The notes under the pieces: model-generated
Told to the model about the DNA's origin: nothing
Database searches by the model: none
The model's input: the letters and a program-made list of their open reading frames with translations, nothing else
Assembly: GCA_002290645.2 (NCBI GenBank)
Contig: NMOS02000005.1
Span: 25,125-89,124, forward strand
Length of the DNA stretch: 64,000 nt
Reading direction: 5' to 3'
Source: Candidatus Aquirickettsiella gammari
GTDB taxonomy: Bacteria; Pseudomonadota; Gammaproteobacteria; Diplorickettsiales; Diplorickettsiaceae
Program-made: the position numbers and the translations under genes
Shown: positions 1 to 8,663 of the stretch, piece by piece
Layout of the letters: every line of letters starts with the position of its first letter
How positions within the stretch are numbered: position 1 is the first letter of the stretch

Positions 1-806
1 TGACATTTATTGTTGCAGCCTTAAATCTTGGTTTAAACCCCTATCTATTAAGTTATCGTAATAAATTACTCACTCAGACAGGAACTGCTGTCGAATTACA
101 AACCGTACGGCCTGGTAGTTTTCAACAAACCAATGGAGGACAGCGCATTATTTATGTAGAAAGTGTCGCCGCGGATCGCCAATCAGTTAAAAATATCTTC
201 ATGGCGCAAACAAACCGGCGGGGACTAGCCAGTGAAGTAACCCCCTGGACCATACTGAGTGCCAATAGCGGTTATCAAACGATCAATCCCGTCACCAAAG
301 AGGCTTTCTTTGTTGCCGTCAATGGAAAACGTTACCAAGGAATACCTGGACAAACAGAATATTATATAACCCAATTTGCAAACTATGGAGTGCGCATAGA
401 CTTAAACACGACAGCGGTTAATAATCAACAGGATGCGATGTCGAGCCTTACTTTATGGCAAGCGAGTAAAGCCAATAAGCCTGGCTATTTTTCTGAATTA
501 CAATGGCGGCTATCTGCACCTATTTCCATCTTACTTTTAGCTTTACTCGCCATCCCTTTAAGTAGGGTGAATCCGAGACGAGGAAAATATATCCATATAC
601 TACCTGCTATCGTCATTTATATTATGTATCTTAATTTATTACTGGTTGGACGTAATTGGATAGAAAATGGTGAAATTTCTTATCGCTGGGGTCTTTGGTG
701 GATACACGGTCTACTGCTCGTTGCTATAGCATTAGCTTGGTGTTATGCCTTGGGCTGGAATCGGGTCAAATACTACCTATCTCACCTATTTAAGCTAAAA
801 CGATGA
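1..806 (+). CDS. lptF: LPS export permease LptF (5'-truncated by window edge)
   Basis: Inner-membrane subunit of the LptB2FG ABC exporter, which extracts lipopolysaccharide from the inner membrane. The reading frame is open from base 3, so the gene starts outside the window; about 267 C-terminal residues are present. They hold the end of the periplasmic beta-jellyroll domain followed by three hydrophobic helices in the last 100 residues. An apparent ATG at 201 is only an internal methionine. The stop overlaps the lptG start (ATGA), the normal lptF-lptG arrangement, so the two are translationally coupled. The family call rests on the C-terminal sequence plus the lptG neighbour. Confidence 0.93.
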   Translation, partial: TFIVAALNLGLNPYLLSYRNKLLTQTGTAVELQTVRPGSFQQTNGGQRIIYVESVAADRQSVKNIFMAQTNRRGLASEVTPWTILSANSGYQTINPVTKEAFFVAVNGKRYQGIPGQTEYYITQFANYGVRIDLNTTAVNNQQDAMSSLTLWQASKANKPGYFSELQWRLSAPISILLLALLAIPLSRVNPRRGKYIHILPAIVIYIMYLNLLLVGRNWIENGEISYRWGLWWIHGLLLVAIALAWCYALGWNRVKYYLSHLFKLKR

Positions 807-1870
807 AAATTATAGACCGCTACTTAGGTAAAACCGTCATCGGAACCACCTTGTCGGTACTTGCGATATTACTGGTACTTTTTTCACTGATTAAGTTAAT
901 TTCTGAAACGCGTGATATCGGCTACGGTCACTATACCTTGTTGAATGCTTTTTATTACGTCCTACTCACCCTTCCGTCCCAATTTTATAGTTTTTTCCCT
1001 GTGGCTATCTTATTAGGAAGCATTCTGGGTTTAAGTGTTTTAGCAAGACACAGCGAATTAATGATCCTACATTCGAATGGCGTTTCTCTTTACCAAATGG
1101 CTTGGAGTTTACTTAAAGCCACCCTATTAATGGTTTTCCTAACCGTTTTGCTAGGAGAAGGCTTAGCCCCTCGGGCGGCTCGTTTGGCGGAGAGCCATAA
1201 ATCCTTTCTTACCACTAATGGACAAACTTTAATGACGCAACAAGGTGCTGTTTGGATCCGCGATGGACGTAATTATATTTATATTCAATCGATTTTAAAC
1301 CCAAGTCATTTAAATAAAGTAACTCGCTACCAATTTGACGATCATAACAATCTGCTTGCATCTAGTTTTGCCCGACAAATTAATTACCAAGGAAATACTT
1401 GGAATGCTTATGACATTGTAACCAGCATAATTAGCTTAAAAAAAATTCGCTCTACGCATACAGCGCATGAAATTTGGCCACTCTCTTTTAGCCCTAAACT
1501 TTTAAACATCTCGATTATTCAACCAGAAGAAATGTCTTTAAAACAACTTAACGAATATATCCATTATCGACGGGAAAATCGACTTAATACGAGTCAATAT
1601 GAACTCGCTTTTTGGCAACGCGTACTACAACCACTGGCTATCTGGGTTATGCTATGCTTGTCTATCCCATTTACCTTTAAACATTTAAGAAGTCTAGCGA
1701 CTAGCTTACGCACTATTGTAGGTGTTATCGTCGGATTCGGCTTTTATCTTTTAAATGATTTTTTTGGTCCATTTGCCATCGTGTATCAATGGCCGCCATT
1801 TTTAGCAGCTTTACTACCCATATTTATTTTTATGCTCATCGCACTCTTGTTAATGCGATGGGCGCGATAA
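803..1870 (+). CDS. lptG: LPS export permease LptG
   Basis: Second transmembrane subunit of the LptB2FG lipopolysaccharide exporter. The 355-residue length is normal for the family. Hydrophobic helices lie near residues 12-35, 60-85 and 100-120, followed by a periplasmic domain (about 125-270) and three C-terminal helices (about 275-352). The start overlaps the lptF stop by four bases (ATGA). nadE follows after only 16 bases and may be read from the same transcript. Nothing looks degraded. Confidence 0.95.
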   Translation: MKIIDRYLGKTVIGTTLSVLAILLVLFSLIKLISETRDIGYGHYTLLNAFYYVLLTLPSQFYSFFPVAILLGSILGLSVLARHSELMILHSNGVSLYQMAWSLLKATLLMVFLTVLLGEGLAPRAARLAESHKSFLTTNGQTLMTQQGAVWIRDGRNYIYIQSILNPSHLNKVTRYQFDDHNNLLASSFARQINYQGNTWNAYDIVTSIISLKKIRSTHTAHEIWPLSFSPKLLNISIIQPEEMSLKQLNEYIHYRRENRLNTSQYELAFWQRVLQPLAIWVMLCLSIPFTFKHLRSLATSLRTIVGVIVGFGFYLLNDFFGPFAIVYQWPPFLAALLPIFIFMLIALLLMRWAR

Positions 1871-1886
1871 TAATCTCGAGGTCATC

Positions 1887-3506
1887 ATGTCAACATTGCA
1901 TATTGCCGTAGCACAATTAAACTTCTTAGCAGGAGATATTAATGGCAACACGCAAATAATTCTAAACACCATTCAAAAAGCTAAACAAGCCTCCGTCGAT
2001 TTATTAGTTTTTCCTGAACTTGCATTGAGTGGTTATCCTGCTGAAGATTTACTACTACGCAAGGATTTTGAGACACAAATAATTGAAGCTTTAAAAATCA
2101 TTCAAGCGCAATCTGTGGATATTACAATTATATTAGGCCATCCACATTACCACTTTGACAGAATTTATAATGCCGCTAGCTTAATACAAAATAAAAAAAT
2201 CATTAGTCGCTATCACAAGCAATATTTACCAAACTATGGGGTTTTTGATGAACAACGTTACTTTACGCCCGGAAATTCAGAGGGTTTGTTTCAAGTAAAA
2301 GGAGTAAATATAGGTTTATTAATTTGTGAAGATCTATGGCATAGCCAACCTGTATCAGTACTTAAAGAAAAAGCCGCACAATTATTGATCTGTATTAATG
2401 CCTCACCTTTTGATTACACTAAAGCCAATCAACGTATTAAAATAATAAAAGCGCGAATTAAAGAAAGTAATTTACCTATTCTTTATGTGCACGGTGTTAG
2501 CGGACAAGATGACTTAGTATTTGATGGGGGCTCTCAAGCATTTGATGCAAAAGGCCATCTGCGTGCGCACGCTGGTTTTTTTAAAGAAACATTATGGTTA
2601 ATAGACCTTAATATCAAACTATTGCCTGAGTTTATAGCGCAAACTATTATACCGGCTCCTCCTGTTGAGGAAACAATTTATCAAGCCTTAGTTTTAGCCC
2701 TACGTGATTATGTCAATAAGAATCATTTTTCGGGTGTTTTACTCGGACTTTCGGGTGGCATTGATTCAGCATTAGTATTAACGATTGCGGTGGATGCCCT
2801 AGGAAAGGATCGTGTCCATGCCGTTTCATTAGCTTCGCGTTACACATCAAAACTTAGTCTGGATATCGCGAAATATCTCGCTAAAAAATTAGCTGTCTCC
2901 CTAAAAATATTATCTATTGAGCCTAGTTTTTCAGCTTTTTTAACGACTCTCAATTTAGATTCTGAATATCCTCCACCAGGAACCAGTACAGAAAATATCC
3001 AAGCGCGTTGTCGTGCCGTGTTACTAATGGCGCTATCTAATCAATATGGCGAGCTTTTGTTAAATTGTACCAATAAAAGTGAACTAGCTGTAGGTTATGG
3101 AACTTTATACGGAGATATGGCGGGTGGTTTTGCCGTATTAAAAGATGTATTTAAAACCCGTATTTATCAATTAGCGACTTACCGCAATAAAATCAGTTCT
3201 GTTTTTCCCGAGTCCTTGTTAACACGTGCACCTACCGCAGAATTAGCTGAAAATCAAAAAGATGAGGATACACTTCCACCTTATACGCAATTAGATCCTA
3301 TTTTAGAACTCTATATAGAGCAAGAGAAAAGTATCGATGAAATCATTGCGGCGGGGTTTGCTAAAGAAATAGTTCAACAAGTAATTAATTTAGTCAATAA
3401 GAACGAATATAAACGTCGTCAATTAGCCATCGGCCCCCGTGTAACACCACGAGCTTTTGGTAGAGAACGACGTTATCCCATTACTTCAGATTTTTCATCC
3501 ACTTAA
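1887..3506 (+). CDS. nadE: glutamine-dependent NAD+ synthetase
   Basis: Cytosolic enzyme converting nicotinic acid adenine dinucleotide to NAD+ using glutamine nitrogen and ATP. At 539 residues it is the long two-domain form. The N-terminal nitrilase-like amidase domain shows its Glu-Lys-Cys triad at E44, K111 and C147 (in the context ICEDLW). The C-terminal synthetase domain carries the ATP pyrophosphatase loop SGGIDS at 289-294. It can therefore use glutamine rather than only free ammonia. It ends 11 bases from the convergent bamD stop. Confidence 0.96.
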   Translation: MSTLHIAVAQLNFLAGDINGNTQIILNTIQKAKQASVDLLVFPELALSGYPAEDLLLRKDFETQIIEALKIIQAQSVDITIILGHPHYHFDRIYNAASLIQNKKIISRYHKQYLPNYGVFDEQRYFTPGNSEGLFQVKGVNIGLLICEDLWHSQPVSVLKEKAAQLLICINASPFDYTKANQRIKIIKARIKESNLPILYVHGVSGQDDLVFDGGSQAFDAKGHLRAHAGFFKETLWLIDLNIKLLPEFIAQTIIPAPPVEETIYQALVLALRDYVNKNHFSGVLLGLSGGIDSALVLTIAVDALGKDRVHAVSLASRYTSKLSLDIAKYLAKKLAVSLKILSIEPSFSAFLTTLNLDSEYPPPGTSTENIQARCRAVLLMALSNQYGELLLNCTNKSELAVGYGTLYGDMAGGFAVLKDVFKTRIYQLATYRNKISSVFPESLLTRAPTAELAENQKDEDTLPPYTQLDPILELYIEQEKSIDEIIAAGFAKEIVQQVINLVNKNEYKRRQLAIGPRVTPRAFGRERRYPITSDFSST

Positions 3507-3517
3507 CAAATCAAAAA

Positions 3518-4294
3518 TTAAATACTCTCGTAATCTGCATCTGGATAATTCAATCTAAATACAGCCAAACTTTGGCGAGCCAATTCCTCTAAGCCTAAAA
3601 TACGGTAAGCTTTAATCATAATAACCAAAGCTTTTTGTACCTCTGGTGCCCCTTGATAATGGTGAATAATTTCATTCGCTCGATTAGCGGCCGCTACGTA
3701 GGCCTTCCTACGAAAATAATAATCCGCAATATGGAGTTCATAACTTGCAAACAAATTACGCAAGTAAACCATGCGCTGTCTTGCATCAGGCGCATAACGA
3801 CTATTAGGATAACGGTTAATCAATTCAGCAAACTCGTGATAGCCTAAACGCATAGTTCCAGGATAACGCAAAGATAGATCAATAGGGATATAACGTAAAT
3901 ACCAACCTCTATCTTGATCCATATCCGATACGGCCTGCATATAATAGGCATAATCGCTATGTACGCTATTTGGATATAAGTGAATAAAACGTTCAGCGGC
4001 TACTTTGGCTGAAGGCGAATCACCGTCTTGATAAGAACAATATATTAATTCTAATTGGGCTTGTTCCGAATAGCGATTAAAAGGATATAAAACATCGAGC
4101 GCTTCGTAAGCTTTAATAGCCTGGCTATAATTATGATCTAACAATGATGTCTTTGCATTTTGATAGACTTGACCAACAGGCTGCCCTTTAAAAGCAATAA
4201 ACGGATCATTCGAGTGGCTGGCGCATGCCGCCAGCATAAACAACATAAAACTTACTAAAAAAACAAATTTAAATAATTTCACAATACTTTTCAA
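3518..4294 (-). CDS. bamD: outer membrane assembly lipoprotein BamD
   Basis: Essential lipoprotein of the BAM complex that folds beta-barrel proteins into the outer membrane. The 258 residues begin with a signal peptide and lipobox (LAAC) with the lipidated cysteine at C24. The rest is TPR-like helical repeats with the family's recurrent tyrosines and YP(N/F)S(R/V)Y-type motifs. Length matches the family. It lies convergent to nadE and downstream of a small membrane gene on the same strand, separated by an inverted repeat. Confidence 0.93.
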   Translation of the reverse strand: MKSIVKLFKFVFLVSFMLFMLAACASHSNDPFIAFKGQPVGQVYQNAKTSLLDHNYSQAIKAYEALDVLYPFNRYSEQAQLELIYCSYQDGDSPSAKVAAERFIHLYPNSVHSDYAYYMQAVSDMDQDRGWYLRYIPIDLSLRYPGTMRLGYHEFAELINRYPNSRYAPDARQRMVYLRNLFASYELHIADYYFRRKAYVAAANRANEIIHHYQGAPEVQKALVIMIKAYRILGLEELARQSLAVFRLNYPDADYESI

Positions 4295-4378
4295 TAAAGC
4301 TATGCTTTATTCCCTTTTTTAAAGTGAAGGAAGGAATAAGCGAAACGACCGTCTATTCTTTTATTTAATGCCCAAGAA

Positions 4379-4408
4379 GTCAAATTAATTTATTATTATT
4401 AATTTGAC
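4379..4408. repeat. perfect inverted repeat between two minus-strand genes
   Basis: Two 11-base arms (GTCAAATTAAT and its exact complement) flank an 8-base AT loop, between the DUF2892 gene and bamD. It could form an RNA hairpin that ends or processes the upstream transcript, but no T-run follows on the minus strand, so a classical terminator is doubtful. Confidence 0.4.
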
Positions 4409-4420
4409 TCGCAAAGGTCT

Positions 4421-4636
4421 TTAATCTTTCTTACGAAAAATCTCATTCAGCTTAAATCGTTCAGCTAAAATAGGAATTCCACACCAGCCTATGATTGCTT
4501 CAATAATGAGAATAACACCCACTAAAAACGCAAATAATTTACCAAGGCCCAGTAACACACCAATCAACAAAATGACACCAATTACTAAACGTGAAAAGCG
4601 TTCATTGGATTCGAGATTGCTTGCTACATTAAACAT
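4421..4636 (-). CDS. DUF2892-type small inner-membrane protein
   Basis: A 71-residue protein whose N-terminus (NVASNLESNERFSR) fits the DUF2892 family of small membrane proteins, also found fused to rhodanese in YgaP. Two closely packed hydrophobic helices cover about residues 17-50. A cysteine sits in the WCGIP segment. The C-terminal tail is charged and probably cytosolic. Function is unknown; in other bacteria related proteins sit near sulfur-handling genes, but no such neighbour is present here. Confidence 0.8.
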   Translation of the reverse strand: MFNVASNLESNERFSRLVIGVILLIGVLLGLGKLFAFLVGVILIIEAIIGWCGIPILAERFKLNEIFRKKD

Positions 4637-4702
4637 AGATAGTATCCTCTATTAAGTCATAATAAAAAGGCATCGCTCCCGTCAGCATTATAGCGATATT
4701 CT

Positions 4703-5677
4703 ATGAAAAACACAGCTCAAGTAATTAATTGTCAAGCTATAGTCCCAGAACATTTAGCAGAAAAACGTCTTGATCAAATTTTGGGGCAGTTATTTCCAGC
4801 TTACTCCCGTACCCGCTTACAATATTGGATCCGCCATCAACAAGTCTGGGTTGATAATGAACTCAAGCGCCCTCGGGATAAAATTAAAGCAGGTGCTAAA
4901 ATTACTATTCTGGCTAGTCTGAAAAAAGAAGTGAGTTGGGAAGCACAAGAACTCCCACTTGATATTATATATGAAGACGAGGAACTGCTTGTCGTTAACA
5001 AGCCAGCCGGTTTAGTCGTTCATCCGGCCGTAGGAAATACGGATAAAACCCTGGTTAATGCTTTATTACATTATTTACCTGAACTCAAAAATCTACCCCG
5101 TGCTGGAATCATACATCGTTTAGACAAAAATACTTCCGGCCTGTTAATAATTCCTAAAACCATCAATGCACATACAAAATTAGTTCAACAATTACAAGCA
5201 CGAACCATGAAACGTGAGTATATCGCTGTTATTCAGGGTTTATTAATTGCCGGAGGGACTATTAATGCGCCTATCGGCCGTCATCCTAGACTTAGAAAAA
5301 AAATGGCGGTCACTCACTTATTAGGTGGAAAACAAGCCGTATCGCATTATCGGGTCATCGAGCGATTTGCTCATCACACGCTCATTAAAGTAAAATTAGA
5401 AACTGGCCGTACCCATCAAATTCGTGTGCATATGGCCCATATCCATCATGCTTTAGTAGGCGACAAAACCTATGCGAGTCAGTTTCATTTACCTAAAAAG
5501 GCCAGTGAATATCTAATAAGTTGTTTACGCCAATTTCCTCGACAAGCTTTACATGCCCAATGCTTAGGTATTGTACATCCTGTTACGTTGCAAGCCATGG
5601 AGTGGGAAAGCCCATTACCTGAAGATATGCAAACATTAATTCATTGCCTGCGTAAGGATAAGCTCGGCCATGCTTGA
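4703..5677 (+). CDS. rluD: 23S rRNA pseudouridine synthase RluD
   Basis: Makes pseudouridines 1911, 1915 and 1917 in helix 69 of 23S rRNA. The 324 residues comprise an N-terminal S4 RNA-binding domain (about 18-65) and an RluA-family catalytic domain. The catalytic aspartate is D141 in HRLDKNTSG. The start overlaps no upstream gene. The stop overlaps pgeF by eight bases, and rluD-pgeF (yfiH) is a widely conserved pair in gammaproteobacteria, which favours RluD over RluC or RluA. A second RluA-type enzyme lies at 21911-22855. Confidence 0.94.
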   Translation: MKNTAQVINCQAIVPEHLAEKRLDQILGQLFPAYSRTRLQYWIRHQQVWVDNELKRPRDKIKAGAKITILASLKKEVSWEAQELPLDIIYEDEELLVVNKPAGLVVHPAVGNTDKTLVNALLHYLPELKNLPRAGIIHRLDKNTSGLLIIPKTINAHTKLVQQLQARTMKREYIAVIQGLLIAGGTINAPIGRHPRLRKKMAVTHLLGGKQAVSHYRVIERFAHHTLIKVKLETGRTHQIRVHMAHIHHALVGDKTYASQFHLPKKASEYLISCLRQFPRQALHAQCLGIVHPVTLQAMEWESPLPEDMQTLIHCLRKDKLGHA

Positions 5678-6410
5678 CCTAATTATCCCCCATTGGCCTG
5701 CTCCTCACTGGATCAAAGCCTATACAACGACCCGATACGGAGGATTTAGTCAAGCCCCTTTTGACAGCTTAAATGTAGGTCTACATGTCGGGGATGATCT
5801 AAATTGCGTCATGAAAAATCGCCAGCTCCTACAAAGCTCACTGGGCTTGAAAAAAAAACTGCTCTGGCTAGAACAAGTACATGGGAATATCGTTATTTCC
5901 GCCGATCATCCGACAAATATACTTGCCGCTGATGCAATTTATTCAAAAAAAGAGCACACAGTCTGTGCCATACAAACTGCAGATTGTCTACCTTTGTTGA
6001 TTTGTAGCGTCTCTAGTTATTGTATAGCCGCTGTTCATGCGGGTTGGAAAGGTTTGAACAATGGTGTCATAGAGAATGCCATCCTGGCTTTAGAGTGCCC
6101 TCCTAGGGATTTGTTAGTCTGGCTAGGTCCCGCCATTGGCCCTCAAGCTTTTGTCGTAGGCGAAGATGTCGTTCAGGCCTTCATAGAGAAGGATCATGCC
6201 GCTCAAACCGCTTTTCATTATATCGGTCGTAATAAGTGGCAAGCTAATCTATATAAACTTGCAAAACAGCGCCTGCATAAACTAGAAATAAATACTGTTT
6301 ATGGTGGAGAATACTGCACTTACACCGACCAAAAACGATTCTTTTCTTATCGCAGAGACCACGTGACGGGACGTATGCTTAGTTTCATTTGGATAAATCC
6401 AAATTTTTAA
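5670..6410 (+). CDS. pgeF: purine nucleoside phosphorylase / peptidoglycan editing factor PgeF (YfiH)
   Basis: Laccase-domain (DUF152) protein. Family members have been described both as a factor preventing misincorporation of L-serine into muropeptides and as purine nucleoside phosphorylases. The 246 residues hold the conserved metal-binding set: H71, C106 (QTADCLPLL) and H123 (VHAGWKG). The gene overlaps the end of rluD and is translationally coupled to it. Length and motifs are intact. The precise substrate cannot be read from sequence. Confidence 0.92.
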   Translation: MLDLIIPHWPAPHWIKAYTTTRYGGFSQAPFDSLNVGLHVGDDLNCVMKNRQLLQSSLGLKKKLLWLEQVHGNIVISADHPTNILAADAIYSKKEHTVCAIQTADCLPLLICSVSSYCIAAVHAGWKGLNNGVIENAILALECPPRDLLVWLGPAIGPQAFVVGEDVVQAFIEKDHAAQTAFHYIGRNKWQANLYKLAKQRLHKLEINTVYGGEYCTYTDQKRFFSYRRDHVTGRMLSFIWINPNF

Positions 6411-6423
6411 ATCTTAGAATTCA

Positions 6424-6657
6424 TCAAGCCGCTGGCGCGGGCGAAGTAGATGGAAGATTTCCTAAATCTTCAGGTTTTTTTTCCTCGGTTTTAAAAAAAC
6501 TTGGCTCAACCCCGACAGAGGGGGTCCCTTGATTTTTTCCACCTGATAAATTTTCTCTATTTTTTTTATGAATATTCACCTTCCTCACAGAATCAATTAA
6601 ATCCGGGCTAGCTCCACGATCATTATTCATCCTCAAACTTCGTCCATAAACACGCAT
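6424..6657 (-). CDS. hypothetical protein, 77 residues
   Basis: A small basic protein with no family I recognise. The start at 6657 (MRVYGRSLRM) is chosen because an AGTAAGG ribosome-binding sequence lies eight bases upstream; a longer version starting at 6711 would run through the strong hairpin at 6707-6751. No signal peptide or membrane segment is visible. The C-terminal third is rich in proline, serine and alanine and ends in PAPAA, so it is probably disordered. It is convergent with pgeF, 13 bases away. It may be lineage-specific or an effector-like protein, but there is no direct evidence. Confidence 0.5.
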   Translation of the reverse strand: MRVYGRSLRMNNDRGASPDLIDSVRKVNIHKKNRENLSGGKNQGTPSVGVEPSFFKTEEKKPEDLGNLPSTSPAPAA

Positions 6658-6706
6658 TTTTATAACCTTACTAAAAATTAAATAAATAAAATATCCGTGT
6701 AAGTAT

Positions 6707-6751
6707 AGCAACTATTTATTTTTTTTCCAAAAAATAAATAGTTGCTTTTTT
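6707..6751. terminator. long AT-rich hairpin, probable terminator
   Basis: Arms of about 18 bases (AGCAACTATTTA plus six T, and its exact complement) enclose the loop TTCC. On the plus strand the hairpin is followed by five T, a classical intrinsic terminator for readthrough from rluD-pgeF. It also lies just downstream of the minus-strand CNNM gene and could stop that transcript. Confidence 0.6.
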
Positions 6752-6768
6752 AATGCAAAAAATTAAAT

Positions 6769-8043
6769 TTAAGACGCAATAGGTAAAGCAGATGAGTTGG
6801 GAAAAATCTTTACCTTTTTAATCATATTATTTTTAATGGCAATAACTTCCATAGTTTTATTCTCAAACTTAAATACAGTGCCTACTTTGGGAATAACTTC
6901 AAGATACTCGATGATTAATCCACTTAAGGTTTTAGGACCTCGTAAAGGTAGATTCAAATTTAATTGACGATTTAAATCTCTTAATGACATCCCGCCATCA
7001 ACCAAATAACTACCATCCACTTGCCGTGAAATAGTGCGTCGTATGAGTGCCATATCGGTGGTAAATTCGCCAACAATTTCTTCTAATATATCTTCTAGTG
7101 TAATCAGTCCTTGAATTTCACCGTATTCATTCACAACTAAACCAATCCTATGCTTCTCACGGCGAAAATTTAACAATTGACTATTTAATGCCGTTGCTTC
7201 GGGAATAAAATGCACATCTTCTGCTGCTTGCAACAATACTTCTTTACTTAACTGCTGTTTACTTAAACTATTTAAAACCTTTCTAAAGTGTAAAATCCCT
7301 ATTATTTCATCAATAGATCCCCGGTAAATAGGTAATCGTGTGTACTCACTCTTAATTAACTGTTTTAAAATAACATGCCAGGGCTCATTGATATCAATAC
7401 CAATAATTTCTTGTCGGGGAACCATGATATCTTCTACGGTAACCTTCCCCAATTCTAAAACCTTCAGTAACATACTCTGATAATCATTAGATCGATGGCG
7501 GGTACTTTCACGTAATAAGCTCACTAGCTCCTCACGGGATAACTGCTCAACAGTCAATCTTGGAATTTTTACACCAAATAAACGCAAACTAGTATTCGCC
7601 ATCAAGTTGGCTAACCAAACTATTGGATATAAAATACGTAATAAAACAATAAGTGGCCAAACTGCAAAAAATGCAATTGGCTGAGGATATAATGTGGCTA
7701 AAGTTTTCGGAGCTACTTCACAAAAAATCAATACCGTAAAGGTAAGTGCTAAGGTTGAGAAAAAAACACCTATTGTTGTAAAATGATGAAGTGCGATCAA
7801 CGTGACCACTGCAGAAGCTAGAATATCAGCGAAGGTTCCGCATAAGAGGATAACGCCCAGTAAGCGGTCGGGACGTTTTAGTAGGTCTTGCACGCGCTTA
7901 GCAAGCAAGTGATTATGCCGAGCTAAGTGGCGTAAACGATATCGATTAATAGATAACATGGAAGCCTCTGCCAATGAAAAAAAGACAGCAGCAAGCAACA
8001 AGAAAATTAATAATCCAACAAGAAATGAAAGTGAATAATGCAC
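6769..8043 (-). CDS. CNNM/CorC-HlyC family membrane protein with CBS pair (YfjD-like)
   Basis: Inner-membrane protein of the CNNM family, linked in characterised members to Mg2+/Co2+ transport or resistance. Order: four hydrophobic helices of the DUF21 domain (about 1-145), a CBS-domain pair (about 195-320, starting VEDIMVPRQEI) and the C-terminal CorC/HlyC domain (about 335-410). The 424-residue length is normal. Position next to ypjD and ffh matches the yfjD-ypjD-ffh cluster of enterobacteria. The ion specificity is not determinable. Confidence 0.9.
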   Translation of the reverse strand: MHYSLSFLVGLLIFLLLAAVFFSLAEASMLSINRYRLRHLARHNHLLAKRVQDLLKRPDRLLGVILLCGTFADILASAVVTLIALHHFTTIGVFFSTLALTFTVLIFCEVAPKTLATLYPQPIAFFAVWPLIVLLRILYPIVWLANLMANTSLRLFGVKIPRLTVEQLSREELVSLLRESTRHRSNDYQSMLLKVLELGKVTVEDIMVPRQEIIGIDINEPWHVILKQLIKSEYTRLPIYRGSIDEIIGILHFRKVLNSLSKQQLSKEVLLQAAEDVHFIPEATALNSQLLNFRREKHRIGLVVNEYGEIQGLITLEDILEEIVGEFTTDMALIRRTISRQVDGSYLVDGGMSLRDLNRQLNLNLPLRGPKTLSGLIIEYLEVIPKVGTVFKFENKTMEVIAIKNNMIKKVKIFPNSSALPIAS

Positions 8044-8060
8044 GCGCTAAAGTCTCATCC

Positions 8061-8498
8061 TTAAAGAGTCGGCACGAAAAAAACGGCTCCTAAATAAACC
8101 ATTGCAATTAAACCAGTACCAATTAGCGTCCAGCTAATTACAATTTTTCCACGCCAGCCAAAATAACTCCTACCAATTAATAACATTAAAAATACGCCCC
8201 AAGCTAACAGCGATAAAAATGTTTTTTGCCATAAACTTTGTTCAGAAATAGGATGAAATAAAATCAAACTCGTTGTTAAAAGTAGTGTCAGTAAAACTAT
8301 AGCTATCGAAATTAAGGCAAACAAGTAAGTTTCCATCACTTCCAGAGGCGGAAAATATTGAATAAATCCGATAGCTTGTTTATGCTTGAGTATCCACTCT
8401 TGGCTAGCTAATAACAATGCCTGAAGCGCTGCGCTGCACAAAACAATCAGCGCTAGCGTTGAAAGAAAAATATGAATAAAATCAGTATAGGACACCAT
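8061..8498 (-). CDS. YpjD/CcsA-like cytochrome c assembly membrane protein, half-length
   Basis: A 145-residue, four-helix membrane protein matching the C-terminal half of YpjD (cytochrome c assembly family): a conserved His near residue 9, the PPLEVME segment near 50, and GWRGK near 115. YpjD proteins are usually about 260 residues. Here an in-frame TAA lies just upstream of the ATG, and a GAGGGG sequence gives a ribosome-binding site, so the short start is real. The N-terminal 110-120 residues are absent and are not encoded in the 165 bases up to ffh. It lies in the conserved place beside ffh. It may be a reduced but translated gene or a decaying one. Confidence 0.72.
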   Translation of the reverse strand: MVSYTDFIHIFLSTLALIVLCSAALQALLLASQEWILKHKQAIGFIQYFPPLEVMETYLFALISIAIVLLTLLLTTSLILFHPISEQSLWQKTFLSLLAWGVFLMLLIGRSYFGWRGKIVISWTLIGTGLIAMVYLGAVFFVPTL

Positions 8499-8663
8499 AA
8501 TGAAATTCGCTTACCCCTCAGCTAAGCTGCTACAATAACAGAATTTTTTAGGTCATTCATCATGCCCATTTTAAAACCTATTACTGGCCCTACACTACAC
8601 CAAAAGCTAAAATTTAGTGTTAGCCTCATAAAATTACTGATAAATTCAGGATCACTATAAACC

